Below, in pieces: positions 11,179-22,800 of a DNA stretch of 64,000 nt; the stretch's first letter is position 1, and every line of letters starts with the position of its first letter. The DNA is from Sisyra terminalis (Eukaryota > Arthropoda > Insecta > Neuroptera > Sisyridae), in NCBI GenBank assembly GCA_958496175.1, contig OY292278.1, positions 45,198,001 to 45,262,000 on the forward strand, in the 5' to 3' direction. Made by a program: the position numbers and the translations under genes. The notes under the pieces were generated by a model. It saw only the letters and a list, made by a program, of their open reading frames with translations, ran no database searches and was not told the DNA's origin.

Positions 11179-12240
11179 ATATTCACTGATAACTCTATAA
11201 ACTTAATGATTTTAAGGAAGTAGAAGAATTAAAGATAAAAACCAAGACTGAATAATTTGACCATTGTAAGTTATAAGTGGGACAATTAACATACATACCT
11301 AGACGTTAAAAAATCAATTACCTATTTTCAATTATGAAAAAATTTTCAAGCTTTTTCAATTTTATATATTTACCTCTACCTGTTTACATTGGTCTGTGTT
11401 AAATTGATGCAGTCATGTAATTTATTGTTAACTTTAAAATGTTGTTTTATGATAATGTTAAAGGCTGACACTGAATTTTCATGATGAGATAAGTGAATGT
11501 ACTAAAAAACTAGTCAATTTTATTAGATTCATCTAAAACTATCTATAACTTATGATTTATCGTAGTTGTAAGTGTATAATAGAATGAAAATATGTTTAAA
11601 AAATATTGTAACATATAAAATTCGATGAGAAAATTTTGGATTTTTATAGGTCTTTGTTGGATATTTGATGATTTAAGTGCTTAATTTTATTAAATTGATT
11701 TGCCAACGAAAAATTGTTCTACTACTGTTAATTTTTTTGCAACGTATGTACTAACGAAAAGCTTTTTTTTTCTTTACTTTATAGTTTCAAATACTAAATC
11801 ATATATTTATAAACGGGAAACCACCAAAAACTTCAAAAGTTTCAACAATGAAAATCGTTGAAATCTCGATAAGTTTCTAAAACCCAAAATTGGATCGAAA
11901 TTGGAAAATGGGACAAAATTTATAATTGAATCAAAAACCGGAGTTGTGGGCTAAAAAAGAGATCCCCAGTCTTATTTAAATCTAAGGAAAATTCCAAAAT
12001 GTTTTTTGCAATTTTTCAAAATATGTTCTAGGAGTGTTAATATGAAACCGGAATTTGCCAGTAAGTGGTGGTGGTAGCCAATAGAAGATCTCCTAGACCA
12101 TCTAACTGAGTCATTTTCTTGTTTTTAGATTTAAAAAAGACTTTCAATTCCCAAATATGTAAATTTTCTGGGCCTTCATTATTTTTTATAACATTGAACA
12201 TGTCGAATTTTGGGCCTTAAAAGTACGATTCCCGGATATA
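11179..12240. other. Intron, nothing recognised
   Basis: A+T-rich sequence without open frames of note and without paired repeats. Confidence 0.5.
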
Positions 12241-12355
12241 CCTTAAAGTTAATATTAAGAGCTCAAATTTTCATGTATTTTTTTTTGTATTAATTTGAAA
12301 GCATTTGAAATGGGAGCAAAGAAATTCGAAAACACCCCTATTAAGGACAACCCTA
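12241..12355. repeat. Solitary right arm of foldback family FB2
   Basis: It repeats the terminal ~115 bp of the 9395-11178 element, including AATATTAAGAGCTCAAATTT, GGGAGCAAAGAAAT and CCCTATTAAGGACAACCCTA. No left arm is present nearby. Confidence 0.75.
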
Positions 12356-12432
12356 ATGACCATATACTTGGATTTTTATTTTTTTGAAACTATGTTTCAC
12401 CAACTAGATCATTTGTACCTTTAATATATAAT

Positions 12433-13144
12433 CAGTGGCGTAGTTAGGTAACCAAGTGCCCTGGGGCAAATTAAAACATGGGGCCCCACTGCTATGTAAA
12501 CTGATTAGGTTTTATCAAATAAAAATATGAAATATACAAATACTTTAAAAATGCTAAGCTATTTAAACTCTTTTGTGTGCACTGCAGGACAGGTAATAAA
12601 AATATTAAACAGTAACAAAATAAATTACAATTAATACTTGGTGTAGGTTTGGCTAATAAAACGAAATAGAGAAGATTCAAGGGTTTATTTTATAAAGGTC
12701 GGGCCTACCAACTGAATAAATAACAATTATATTTAAAATTTTTTCTTTGCTTTAGTTTTCGCAAAAGTATCAATGACTAGGTTTAAATCCTGACTTGATG
12801 CGGTTTTGTTTTCAATTGCTATTAGCGATAAATATCGGAGTCAAGTTTGGCCCTTATTATTTTTTAAATATTTTTTTTTTTATTTTTAATTTGCTAAATG
12901 ACTTTTTAGCTGCTGCAGAAGTGACAGGAATTGTAAAGAATGATAACATTGCTGTAAATACTTCCATTAGGTCGCATTCTAGCACTCCATATTTGCTCAT
13001 TATTTCCTTACATAATTGGTGAACGTCCAACTGAATTTCGAAAAGTTCAGTTTGATCGAGATTTTTGGTAAGGATTCGAGGGCCCCCTGAGCTTGAGGAC
13101 CCCGGGGCACTGCCCCGCCTAGCCCCTAGGTAGCTACGCCACTG
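12433..13144 (-). mobile_element. hAT element remnant with transposase C-terminal fragments
   Basis: The termini CAGTGGCGTAGTTAGG and CTAGGTAGCTACGCCACTG are flanked by TATATAAT at 12425-12432 and 13145-13152, a perfect 8-bp duplication. On the minus strand near 12890-12935 the frame reads IPVTSAAAKKSFSKLK, which matches the C-terminal dimerisation region of hAT transposases (consensus A-x-R-SFSKLK). The upstream part reads HQLCKEIMSKYGVLECDL in the related copy at 54755-55449. Frameshifts break the protein. The element can no longer encode a transposase. Confidence 0.88.
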
Positions 13145-13270
13145 TATATAATAGCTACCTAATTAGCAAATTAAATATATTTTCTTGGTAGGTGTCATTT
13201 TGGGGGTTGATATAAAAAAAAATCCCCCAAAAAATATGCTTCTCGTTTTTTACAGTTTCTACTAATGCGA

Positions 13271-13492
13271 AAATTCCCAAAAAAAAAATATATTACTATT
13301 AGTATATTAATAGTCATGTATAGTTTCAATTTCATGAAGATATCTTCAATAGATAGTGAGAAAAAAATATTTACGTTTAGGGTTGTGACCCCCATTCTTG
13401 CCTTACTATAAAGGTTAGGGATGTGAGATTAAGTGTATGGCTATCTTAGATGAAAAAAAAATAAAAACAAGATAAAATCCTTTCATTAGATC
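13271..13492 (+). repeat. Dispersed ~220-bp repeat, also at 21540-21745
   Basis: Both copies share, in the same order, AAGATATCTTCAATAG, AAAAAAATATTTACGTT, AGGGTTGT, CCCCCATT and ATCCTTTCATTAGA. The orientation is the same. No ends, coding or target duplication were found, and the class is unknown. Confidence 0.7.
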
Positions 13493-13760
13493 CGCTTAAT
13501 TGGCTAGATCCTTTTAGACATCATTTATTGCAATTGTATTCCATTTCCTTGAATAAGTTTATAACTTTATATTCTTTATCCTCTTTTTATGCCGCCATAT
13601 ATACGTTTGCCTATTATCTATGTTGATATTAGTGTTTATAAATAAATCATATTTCAGTTATCAAGAACCACTTCCGGACACTACCGGAAGAATCTATAGA
13701 AGTGGATAAAAAATATTTTTTAACTACTTTATTGTAGAATTTCAGATCCTCGATGATGAT

Positions 13761-13947
13761 AAATTGGTAAAAACATTCAGAGGACTAGGATCAAATAATA
13801 ATCAGTCAAAACTATTTATTACATACGCGACGTTTCGGCCCTGTTATTGAGCCTTCCTCAGGCGTTCTGAAGTATCATAGCCAGTTCTTTATTAATATCA
13901 AAATACAAAAAATTTGATCCTAGTCCTCTGATAATTTTTACCAATTT
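13761..13947 (-). mobile_element. Small element: 36-bp inverted repeats around a hammerhead-like motif
   Basis: The left arm 13761-13796 (AAATTGGTAAAAAC...GGATCAAAT) pairs with 13912-13947 at 34 of 36 positions. The 115-bp interior carries a hammerhead-ribozyme-like motif on the minus strand at 13824-13867. The same layout is seen at 27440-27778 and 60953-61145 with unrelated arm sequences. Hammerhead motifs are known from Penelope-like elements and other small retroelements, and Penelope coding fragments are present at 31.6-36.8 kb. Confidence 0.65.
13824..13867 (-). ncRNA. Hammerhead-ribozyme-like motif (HHR-1)
   Basis: In minus-strand order: stem I ACGC; core CTGAGGA (fits CUGANGA); one unpaired A; stem II GGCTC/GGGCC with loop AATAACA; GAAA; then CGTC; then GCGT, which pairs with stem I. 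The ACGT at the GAAA junction is self-complementary, as in hammerheads that form stem III between two copies. The C after GT is an allowed cleavage base. The extra A between core and stem II departs from the textbook fold, and it is shared by all five copies in this window. Confidence 0.6.
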
Positions 13948-14024
13948 TTTAACTACGCCAAAGAAGTATAAGTACACACACCGTTTTGTTTTTGTTTCAT
14001 TTTATTTAATCCTTTATGGTCCAG

Positions 14025-14628
14025 GTTTCTATCAAATTAAGATGATGGTTGAGGATATATGTTAAGGAAAGTAGAATTCCTTGCAGGACAAGTCTTTCGA
14101 GAATTTTTTTGAGAACGATGTTTTGAGAATTGGATTTGCTTTAAGATCATTAGATTCCAGAATTTGAGGCTATTCCCCAGAGTTGTTCAATATCGTTTTG
14201 TAATGCAAGAATACAATTTTTTTGATCTCTGATTTAGTCGGCTTCTGTTATGTATGCCTTGTTCTTATTAACATTTTATCAAGATGAATACCAAGATATT
14301 TTACTTCATTGAATTGTGGTAATGATGTCGCATTCATTTTTACGGAAAAGCACTAGTTTCTACTCACTGTTAAGGTAACATAGGCCGATTTGTCTTCTTT
14401 TATCCCAATTCTCCATTTCCGAGACCATTTGGCAAGTTATCGCTGGTACCTTTAGAGCTTTATGCAGCCGATTTCTACGTTATTGTCGGTGATTAAGATA
14501 ACAGTATCATTTACCAATATAGCTATAATGGTGTCATATAATGTTGGCATATCAGTAGTAAGGATAAGGAATAGTATTAGTCCCAATACGCTATCCTGTG
14601 ACACCCCACCTCTAATTCGTAGAGGATT
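14025..14628 (-). pseudogene. Decayed Jockey-clade LINE reverse transcriptase
   Basis: One minus-strand frame, broken by several stops, reads RGGVSQDSVLGLILFLILTT (RT motif B region), then IIAILVNDTVILITD where the catalytic FADD box is expected (here LVND), then WSRKWRIGIKEDKSAYVTLT and NEVKYLGIHLDK. The order and spacing are those of a Jockey-clade RT palm and thumb. The catalytic Asp pair is damaged and at least five stops interrupt the frame. It is more degraded than the 9832-10850 copy. Foldback 14696-15485 lies just upstream and HHR element 13761-13947 just downstream. Confidence 0.85.
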
Positions 14629-14695
14629 CGTTAGTATATTTCTTACTCTTACTTAAAATAGCCTAACTGATTCCTCAAGTAGATAGTGTCCCTAT

Positions 14696-15485
14696 TAGGG
14701 TGATTTTTTTTTTTGATCCCATCGTGAAATTTTGTTGGAAATAACAAAAAAAAAATCCCTGAAAGTTTGAGCCCTTAATATTAATTTTAAGTCCTCGACC
14801 AAGACGTGTAAAGATTTCCCATTGAAAATACACGGAAACTCTGATTTTTTATTTTTAAATTTCTATATCTCAGCGGCATTTCATGGGATCGATTTTACCG
14901 AAGCTGGTCTTTTCTCAGAATTAAACGCTCTACAAAAGTGCTCATTGCGACAAAGTCGTAACTCACACCGGTGAGGTAGTACGGGCCACTGACCCTGATT
15001 TTTCCATAAAATTCGCGTTTTTTTTGCATTTATCTCGTAAATAACAAGAGCTACGGAAAAATTATAAATAAAAAACTTGTAGAGAATTTGATTTCCTACA
15101 AAAAAAGTGTTGTAGACCAAATCGCGAAGATCAATATTAAACGAGATATTAAGCCTTCAATTTTATGGAAAAATCAGGTTCAGTGGCCCGTACTACCTCA
15201 CCGGTGTGAGTTACGACTTTGTCGCAATGGGCACTTTTGTAGAGCGTTTAATTCTGAGAAAAAACCATCTTCGGTCAAAGCGATCCCATGAAATTCCGCT
15301 GAGATATAGAAATTTAAAAATAAAAAATCAGAGTTTCCGTGTATTTTCAATGGGAAATCTTTACACGTCTTGGTCGAGGACTTAAAATTAATATTAAGGG
15401 CTCAAACTTTCAGGGAATTTTTTTGTTGGTATTTACAACAAAATTTCACGATGGGACCAAAAAAGTCAAAAAAAAAATCACCCTA
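14696..15485. mobile_element. Foldback element, family FB3 (TAGGGTGA ends)
   Basis: TAGGGTGATTTTTTT on the left is mirrored by AAAAAAATCACCCTA on the right, and the two ~380-bp arms are nearly perfect reverse complements (for example GGTGAGGTAGTACGGGCCAC near 14970 against GTGGCCCGTACTACCTCACC near 15183). TA at each end may be the target duplication. Two mirrored frames, 14881-15120 minus and 15088-15291 plus, are shadows of the inverted arms. Confidence 0.9.
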
Positions 15486-17458
15486 GTCCCTATGTATGGA
15501 AAACCAGGATGCCACTCTTTGTCGAAGGCTTGATCAACGTTTGAAAAAGCTGCGGAGCAATTTTATTTTTCTTCAAAAGAATTTCTTATGATTTCTTCGA
15601 TCTTGAACATCTGTTCGATAGCTCCACGATATTTTTAAACCAAATTGATGGATGGAGATCCTAGAAAAATGAATGAGATAGGTTTAAAATGAAACGATTT
15701 TCGTATAGCTGAAACCAGCTGATTCGGAGAAAATAAAATGTTAGCAAATATTTAAAAAAAAATATTTTCTTCTATAGTTACAATATTATAGAAGAGAAAA
15801 TATTAAGCTCTAAAAGTGTACCCGCATAATTAGTCCACATTATGACATTTTATGATTCCATAATAGTGATTTTCCAACCATATTTGAAGACACTTCATAA
15901 GAAATTTTATTTCCAAATATTAGATAATTCTTTTTGTCGGTTCCATTTGGTTAATAGGCAACATCTGTTCTCCATCTTTTAGTGTTCCAAATAAAATTGG
16001 CACGCTCAATAAATTTCCGTTTGAAACACTAACGCGAAAGCTTTGCAAGCTTTTCCGATGCAAATGCGACTCCATATGCTCGTTTGAGGCATAAGTCATG
16101 TTTATTATATACAAAACGATTTTCTGCAGATAACAGAAAAGCAATTATCATAAATAATTTCCAATCCGTAATGGTTTCCTTTACATTAACCAATTGGCGC
16201 ACGATGACGCGACAGCGACACAGCATTCAATCATCAAACGGAAATACACAATCCGCACTAAAATTATAATACAAGGAATAAATGCGGAGAATAAAAATAT
16301 ACAACATTCGCTTTGGTGAGGATAGAAAAGCGATGAAAATTCAGTGACGATTATGAAATCAACGGAAAAATAAGCGATAAAAAAAACACAGGAAGATGGA
16401 AATGATGAATGTTGGAATTTTAAAGTTGATGATGAAAAAAAAATGTTTATATTTTTTGCTGGAAAAATTCATAAATTTAAGCTGCTAGTCAAAAGTTTTG
16501 GACCACTAGTCTAACTATTGAAAAATAGAGGTTCTATAGGAGGAAAGATATCTTCTTTCTTTTTTTATGTGCGTTTTTCCCCGCATCAACTGATTCTAGG
16601 TATAAGAGGGTGGTTTAATTTTAAACCTATTACGTTCATTTCTCAAGGATCTTCGACCACTAAGTTGGTCTTAGTCACTCAACTATCAAACAGGTGTACA
16701 GGATCGTAGAAAGCATAAGAAATTTTTTACTCTGTAAAAAATTTGATTCTGAGGTCGAATCCTTAAGAGTTTGACTAATTTACCTTTAGTGAAATCTATT
16801 TTGCTTTATTCAATCCCAAACGGTTTGAATCAAGAATTTTATATTTCTTGTGTTAAGAAACACGCGTAGTTGAATAGAATGTGTAATACATTCACGGCAA
16901 TGGTAATTGCTGAACATTTCACATCAAAATTAGAGGATTTTATCTTTGTGTACCTAAGCTGCTCATGCGCATAACATGAAATGTTCAATACAGTTCCTTA
17001 TAGTGCTGGATCACTATTGTCAATTATTGTTCATGCCGTTTATAACAGATATAAATACTATCCAAGAGTATCGCCAAAAAATAAAAATTATTCTTTCTTC
17101 TCCTTCTCTCTTTTGTTTTAAAATTGTCATTCATTAATTTTATTAGAAATTATATTGAAGTTTTGAAACGACCGCACTCCGACCTAGGTCGTTGAAGTGA
17201 AAAAGTGAGTTGAAGAGAGATAGGGTTACCGAGTTAAATACGGGATCAAACATGAATCCTCTATACTTTACCTCTGTGTTTTCTAAGCTATATTATCTAT
17301 TTGAACCTATGAATTTTACTTTTCATTTAACATTTTAACTTGTAAGTATACAACATTATTTATAAATTATTGTTTTAATAAGTGTAATAACATATTTTAA
17401 TATTCATTAAAAAAAATTTAGCGGATAATTTGTGTTGAACGATTATTACATGTATTGT
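15486..17458. other. Intron, no supported feature
   Basis: It contains short frames and a slightly higher G+C patch near 16020-16240, but no domain, splice-framed exon or paired repeat. Confidence 0.45.
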
Positions 17459-17545
17459 ATTTTATAAAAATGGCTGATGACGCGGTCAAAGTATATTTAA
17501 TGAGTCGAAGGTTCGAAGATCTTATTGATAGTTTTTGAGGTTTGT
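17459..17545 (+). pseudogene. Possible relic of a small coding exon (SAM-like helix), uncertain
   Basis: An ATG at about 17470 opens MADDAVKVYLMSRRFEDLID followed by SF and TGA. The pattern resembles the first helices of SAM-type domains (L-x-x-x-x-FEDLID-x-F). After an A+T-rich gap, a frame near 17610 reads AGVSVKQKNIGNLRQKK, a plausible continuation across a short intron. There is a stop at the putative junction and no further exon was seen. It may be an element-borne gene fragment. Confidence is low. Confidence 0.2.
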
Positions 17546-19548
17546 ATATTATTTTTTAATAAATTAAAATATTTATATATTTATAAACTTTTATTGTTCC
17601 TCCCCAAGCCGGTGTATCAGTCAAACAAAAAAATATTGGAAACCTACGTCAAAAGAAAGCCAGCGAGGATTTGCTGTTCATATTAAAGTAAGTTATATTT
17701 ATAATAATGTATTATATTTTATTCTAATAAATGATTATTTGTATTTTTTATAGTATGGGCTAGGAGTTTTTAAAGTTCTTAAATATAGTACGGACTTATA
17801 CTTTTAATTAAATAATTTAAGTTTACATATTTTGTTATGTTTAAAAATATGTTATAATTATGTACATTTATTCTTAATAAAATATATAAAATGAAAACCA
17901 AATCGGCCTTTATTAAATAAATTAAACCTACTTTCTAGCCAAGTTATTTTTAATTTTAAATAAAATTTAATTGAAACTAATTTTTTTTTGGTTAAAATAT
18001 CTGTGCGAGTTAAACCAAATATATAAAATTATTCATTAAATTTCGTTTATATTTGAATTAAGTATAGTTATGTTTGAAAGAAATATCCAAATTTTGAATC
18101 AAGTTTATATATTGTTTGAAATAAATATGATGGTGATTTCGTACAAAGAAATCGAAGTTGACTTAACATCGCTAAGTTCTCCACTGAACTGAATGTTTCT
18201 TGGTCCAAGAAACATTTTGAAACTCGTATATCACTTGATTTAAAGATCATGCGCATTTCGCCGTAATCAACCTTACAGCTGGTTTTAACCAAACGAAAAA
18301 CGTTTGAGATTAGTACGCTCTTTTTACGGTGTAAGTAATCGATTTTTGCTTCAATTTGAAAATTGAAACTTGATTCTCTACACTCTAAACTTAATTCCCT
18401 TTTTTATCGACTAAATCCATTTAAAAAAAAACGTAATCAATTTGCCATTCCTTATACATTAGGCAAAATCCCACGTCCAAGAAGCTTACTCTTATAACCG
18501 GGAAAATGTAAAAATAATAGTCAAAAGCAATGGTTTTCATCGAAGTTCCAAATTGAAATTGTATCAAATTTTCCATCCGTTTATTAAGGAAAATCGTTCC
18601 TTTTACGTAAAGTTACATTTCATCCCCTACTATTCGGATGGTCTCAAACTTTTGGTCGACAGGGTGAGTTTAGTACGTTCGTTCGTAATCCCATTCCATT
18701 TAAATTTCCGATCTTGACGATTTCCACGTCGCACGTTTCGTCTTTTACTGCAAAATCCCTTTGCTCCGCCAACAATGCTCGTATCTCGTCGTTTCCCGCC
18801 TCGCCCACCCCTTACAACAATGAAGAGGATATTGTTACAAGTGGATGATTGATCGACTTTAAAGACGATATGCTCTTTTCATTGTAATCAGGAAACGTGA
18901 GCTTTATATTTTCGTGTCTTTTTTCTTCGGTTGTTGTTGTTTTTCTTTAACATTATTTGTCCCGTGTTTTTTTCTGCCAACATTTATGGTGGCATCTCTT
19001 TCGTAGTATATTTTACGGTCGTGGCGTGTACGGGGGTCGATGGGATAAACGAGACAATCAAGTAAAAGAAGTAGAATGTTTGGAAATGATCAAAAGAGAG
19101 GAATTTTTCGGTGTTGTTTTCCATGAGAAATGGAATCTTCGTGTGTGTTTTCCACGATCGAAATCGTTTCGATGAAATGAGGAATTTTATTGAATTGAAT
19201 CGTAATAAAGTTTGTGTTGGTCTCGCTTTTTTAAACAACAGTCGACGAAAACAATAAAATTTTCGATTTCTTAGGTCAGCCAAAAGAAATTAATGAGATT
19301 TATCTGGAATCGGTTGTGGTTTAATTTTGTTAGGACTGGAATTATAAGGTTATAATGATAGCAGACAACACTCACGATTTCGCCTATCTGGCTTATATAA
19401 TTGTCTGTAAAAGTTTTCTCTTCTGTACGATTTTACGTAAAAATGGTTAACTGTAGTCACTTGTGACTTCAATTGATAGTATTATTGAAGTATTCATTAA
19501 ATTAATTTTTCAACGAAATTATGTTAAGAGTGGATTTGATATTACTAT
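17546..19548. other. Intron, partly unique sequence with higher G+C at 18560-19280
   Basis: The first kilobase is very A+T rich. From about 18560 to 19280 base composition is more balanced and no transposon signature appears, so this stretch may be ancestral intron. No coding evidence was found. Confidence 0.4.
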
Positions 19549-20278
19549 TTAAGGGGGGAAGCTGGTCTAGAATTTTGAAGAAACCGATTTTTTTTTGTCT
19601 TAAAAGGTACTTTAGGGTCTTAAAAATAACATACCAAAGGATGGATGTCGGCAAAAGTGTCTAAATGCCCAAACTTTCGCAGATTAAAGGTATATACGCA
19701 TTTAATATGATTTTATTGTACTCAAAACTTTAAACGCGTTTTTCTCGAAATCACTTTTTTTTAACTGACCGAAGACATAACTCGAGCAAATCTTCACCGA
19801 TCTATACGAAATTTTGACAGTACATTCGAAATACCTTCCTCCGGAGACGTACGTAGGATTTTTTTTTACATTGCATAGTTATTTTTTAATCAACAATTTT
19901 GTCGTTTTTTTTACAGTGAAAATTTTAATGTTTTGTTCAAACGTGCACCATTTCGCGAAAAAACAAAATATCGAAAAAATCCTACGTACGTCTCTTGCTG
20001 TTGTTATATAGAAACTAACAATTTTCGGGATTTTGTTCCGGGACCAAAATTAAGGAGGCTACATCTTCGGCCATGGACCCGTCTAAAAAATGAGGCGCCT
20101 CCGAAGAAATGCTGGACAACCACCATTTTGAATTTAATTGGCACGAAAAAAATTTGTATATTAAAACCTAAATTATAAAACCTTTTTCACAGATTTTCGA
20201 TTGATCTTTTTGTTGAGTCACATAAAAATCATAAATTATGTCTATTTTTTCACGCTCTAGACCAGTTTCCCCCCTTAA
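19549..20278. mobile_element. TTAA-flanked foldback element (GGGGGGAAGCTGG ends)
   Basis: TTAAGGGGGGAAGCTGGTCT on the left is mirrored by AGACCAGTTTCCCCCCTTAA on the right. The interior is also mirrored, for example CGTACGTAGGAT near 19849 and ATCCTACGTACG near 19978. TTAA at both ends suggests a TTAA-targeting transposase such as the piggyBac superfamily, although the terminal G run is not the usual piggyBac CCC start. No coding capacity. Confidence 0.8.
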
Positions 20279-20429
20279 AGAAGTAGCCTAAACAATCCAA
20301 AAGACGCATAAAACTGCAAAGTTTAAAAAGCAAGAAAATTAGGTATTTTATATTACTAACGGACATTTTTTTAAATATTATATTTGACTTACGAATATTA
20401 GTTTCCTTTTTTTTTTTTTGTTATCATTT

Positions 20430-20875
20430 TTACACTTTTTGTGTCATAAGTAAAGCGAATTCTCAAACTAAACGTCGCTAAAAGTGGTCGAATAAATTTT
20501 ATTATTGCTAAGTGAACAATCATCAGCTCACCAACACAAACGCACAAGTCAATTAGGTGAAAAATATTATTCACATAATTTAAAAAAAAACTAACAACTA
20601 ACCCAACAAAATGTCATCAACAAACAACACAAATTTATATCTAATATCTTATGCAAATGCACTAACATCTTACAACAATAGATCAACCTCAAATTTTCCC
20701 AGTAAAAATCAAGCCATCATATTCGATTGTATCGCAAAATTCAAAAATAAACGACTACATTCAACAAGTCGGAATACAAATCGGCCCTCAAATCATTATA
20801 TTGACCTCAAGATTATCAAATAACGGAAATTGCAAGAACCTGATATCCGAAACCGTGGTATATAGGTAAAGAATC
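20430..20875 (+). pseudogene. LINE 5' end: 5' UTR and start of ORF1
   Basis: A frame beginning at ATG 20611 reads MSSTNNTNLYLISYANALTS, FPSKNQAIIFDC, and then, after a one-base shift near 20750, NDYIQQVGIQIGPQ and SRLSNN. The same string order (IVFES, GNQIDPRN, FRLSNNR) occurs in the better preserved ORF1 at 33300-34780, so the two belong to related elements. The sequence stops matching near 20875, so only the N-terminus of the gag-like ORF1 remains. The plus-strand region from about 20430 would be its 5' UTR. Confidence 0.7.
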
Positions 20876-20935
20876 TAGCCCATTAAGCATTCTAAAACAA
20901 CACTCGCATCTAGTGATGGGATTTTACCTTGTTTT

Positions 20936-21359
20936 TATTAGAAACCATTTTTATAGAGCAGTTAATTTTCAACAAAAATTTGTATTGCGCATTGTATAAG
21001 AGTCATTAATTGTCGAATTATAAAATTCATAAACAAAAATGAAATTTGTCTTAAAATAATCAAAATTAAATCCTTAATATCTTTCAAATGGTGAGGCTTA
21101 CGGAAAAAATATAGAATACCTTTTTTGTAGAGCATTAAATTTCCTAAAAATTCTTTCATAACATTTTTCTGTACAATCGATAAATGATGAGGTATGAATT
21201 TTTTTCTATTGGACTGAAAAAAAATAAAAAACTGCGATGTGGAAGATCTTCCTATTTAAATTATGAGCTCATACTTGGTGAGAATTTTTTAAGGTGTCTA
21301 GCAACCCATTTTTCCGTGTCACTTGTAAAAAAAAATAATCGATTTTTTTGACTCACCCT
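20936..21359. repeat. Foldback arm related to FB families, ending TCACCCTAA
   Basis: It ends TTTTTTTGACTCACCCTAA like the right end of 14696-15485. Its interior (GAGCTCA...GGTGAGAATTTTTAA, TAGAGCATTAAATTTCC) resembles 27985-28345. The partner arm is missing. Confidence 0.45.
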
Positions 21360-21539
21360 AATCGTCACTGTTTTCATCAATAGTAGTAATTATATCAATC
21401 GTATCAAACATGGAGGTCAATATATCAGCGGTTTTTATAATTTTTGATTTATAACGAGTATGTGATAAGTAGTAGATAAATAACAGTCGTTTGAGTAAAT
21501 AACAGTTTAAAAGTTTCTAATATTGCAAAATCCTGAAAA

Positions 21540-21745
21540 AAAATATAATTAGTTTATTAATAATCACGTATAGTCTCAATTTCTTAAAGATATCTTCAAT
21601 AGGTACTAAGAAAAAAATATTTACGTTAAGGGTTGTCACCCCCATTAATCCCTTACAAAAAGGATTAAGGGTGTGAGAATAAGTTTATGATAGTCTTCGA
21701 TGAAAAACAAAAAAAATATGGTAATATCCTTTCATTAGAAGCGAG
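21540..21745 (+). repeat. Second copy of the dispersed repeat seen at 13271-13492
   Basis: Shared landmarks are AAGATATCTTCAATAG, AAAAAAATATTTACGTT and ATCCTTTCATTAGA, in order and in the same orientation, with small indels. Confidence 0.7.
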
Positions 21746-22800
21746 TGCAGTTTTCAAATGTTTAATCGCCTAGATCCTTTGTCGCCATCAAGAACGGGAA
21801 ACTTATATTAAAAATTTAATAAAAAGGCTGCAAAAGAAATATTAACAAGAAACAAAGTAAAACAAAACATATTATATCAATCAATCACAAAGATTATTAA
21901 TAGAGGAACAAATCATTTTACCATTGATTAATTACTATCTTCAATTATCACCAACTTCACAACATTCCATTTTGATATAAAAAAGTTCATCCAATAAATT
22001 ATGATTAATTTTATCAAACATATCACAAAATGTTAGGAACAATAATTTCCACATGTTTATTAACAATTAGTTCATCAATAATTAAACAATTAAAACATTA
22101 AAATTGAATTAAGTTTTAAGAAATCAACGAAATAATTATTGTAAAAATGACATGACGACATGTTTATTGAATTTTGACCTTCAATTTTTTCGATTTGGCT
22201 GCGTTCGTTCTATGCAAATTTGGATTATATCGTTCGCAGTGGGAAACGCGAAAACTGGCGAAAACAATATATGTATTCTTGTCTTACACATTTGATTTTA
22301 CCATTTAGTGTCTTTGTCGCTTTAAATATTTTTTAAACAATTAATTTTGAAATAGATGTTCTTGTCTTTCATTTAAATTTTCAATTATCCGTTTCTGTCA
22401 TTTTACAATTATCGATAAAGTTAAATAATTCAAGTATGCGTACTAGGATCGGGCTGAAATTTTAATAGAGGAAAATGTAAGGTGACACAAGTTGACACAA
22501 GTCTAGGCGTAAAATTAACTAGAATTGTGTTAATTATCATTTTCAAAATTAGCCGCCAAGAACGCGAAATTAATATTAAGGATTTAATAATATGTTTTCA
22601 GGCTTAATTTTGAAGGTTTCAAAGATCGGGAGCGACATTTTAATGTCAATTAAGAAAAATTAACAAAAGTAGGGGTGAGATACATAAAAATATATGAATT
22701 GAAAAATTATTTTTTCATCAGTTAAAAAGAAAGAAGGCGGAAACCAAATGCATCTGCACAAATAAAATTTACAATTGAACACATAAATTTAATATTGATA
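21746..22800. other. Intron, nothing recognised
   Basis: A+T-rich sequence without a repeat partner in this window. Confidence 0.5.

Noticed and set aside
14881..15291. Two similar frames containing PVLPHRCELRLCRN on opposite strands
   Set aside because: They are mirror translations of the two arms of foldback 14696-15485, not a duplicated gene.
19933..20178. 81-codon plus frame
   Set aside because: Lies within the mirrored arms of the TTAA foldback 19549-20278; no domain.
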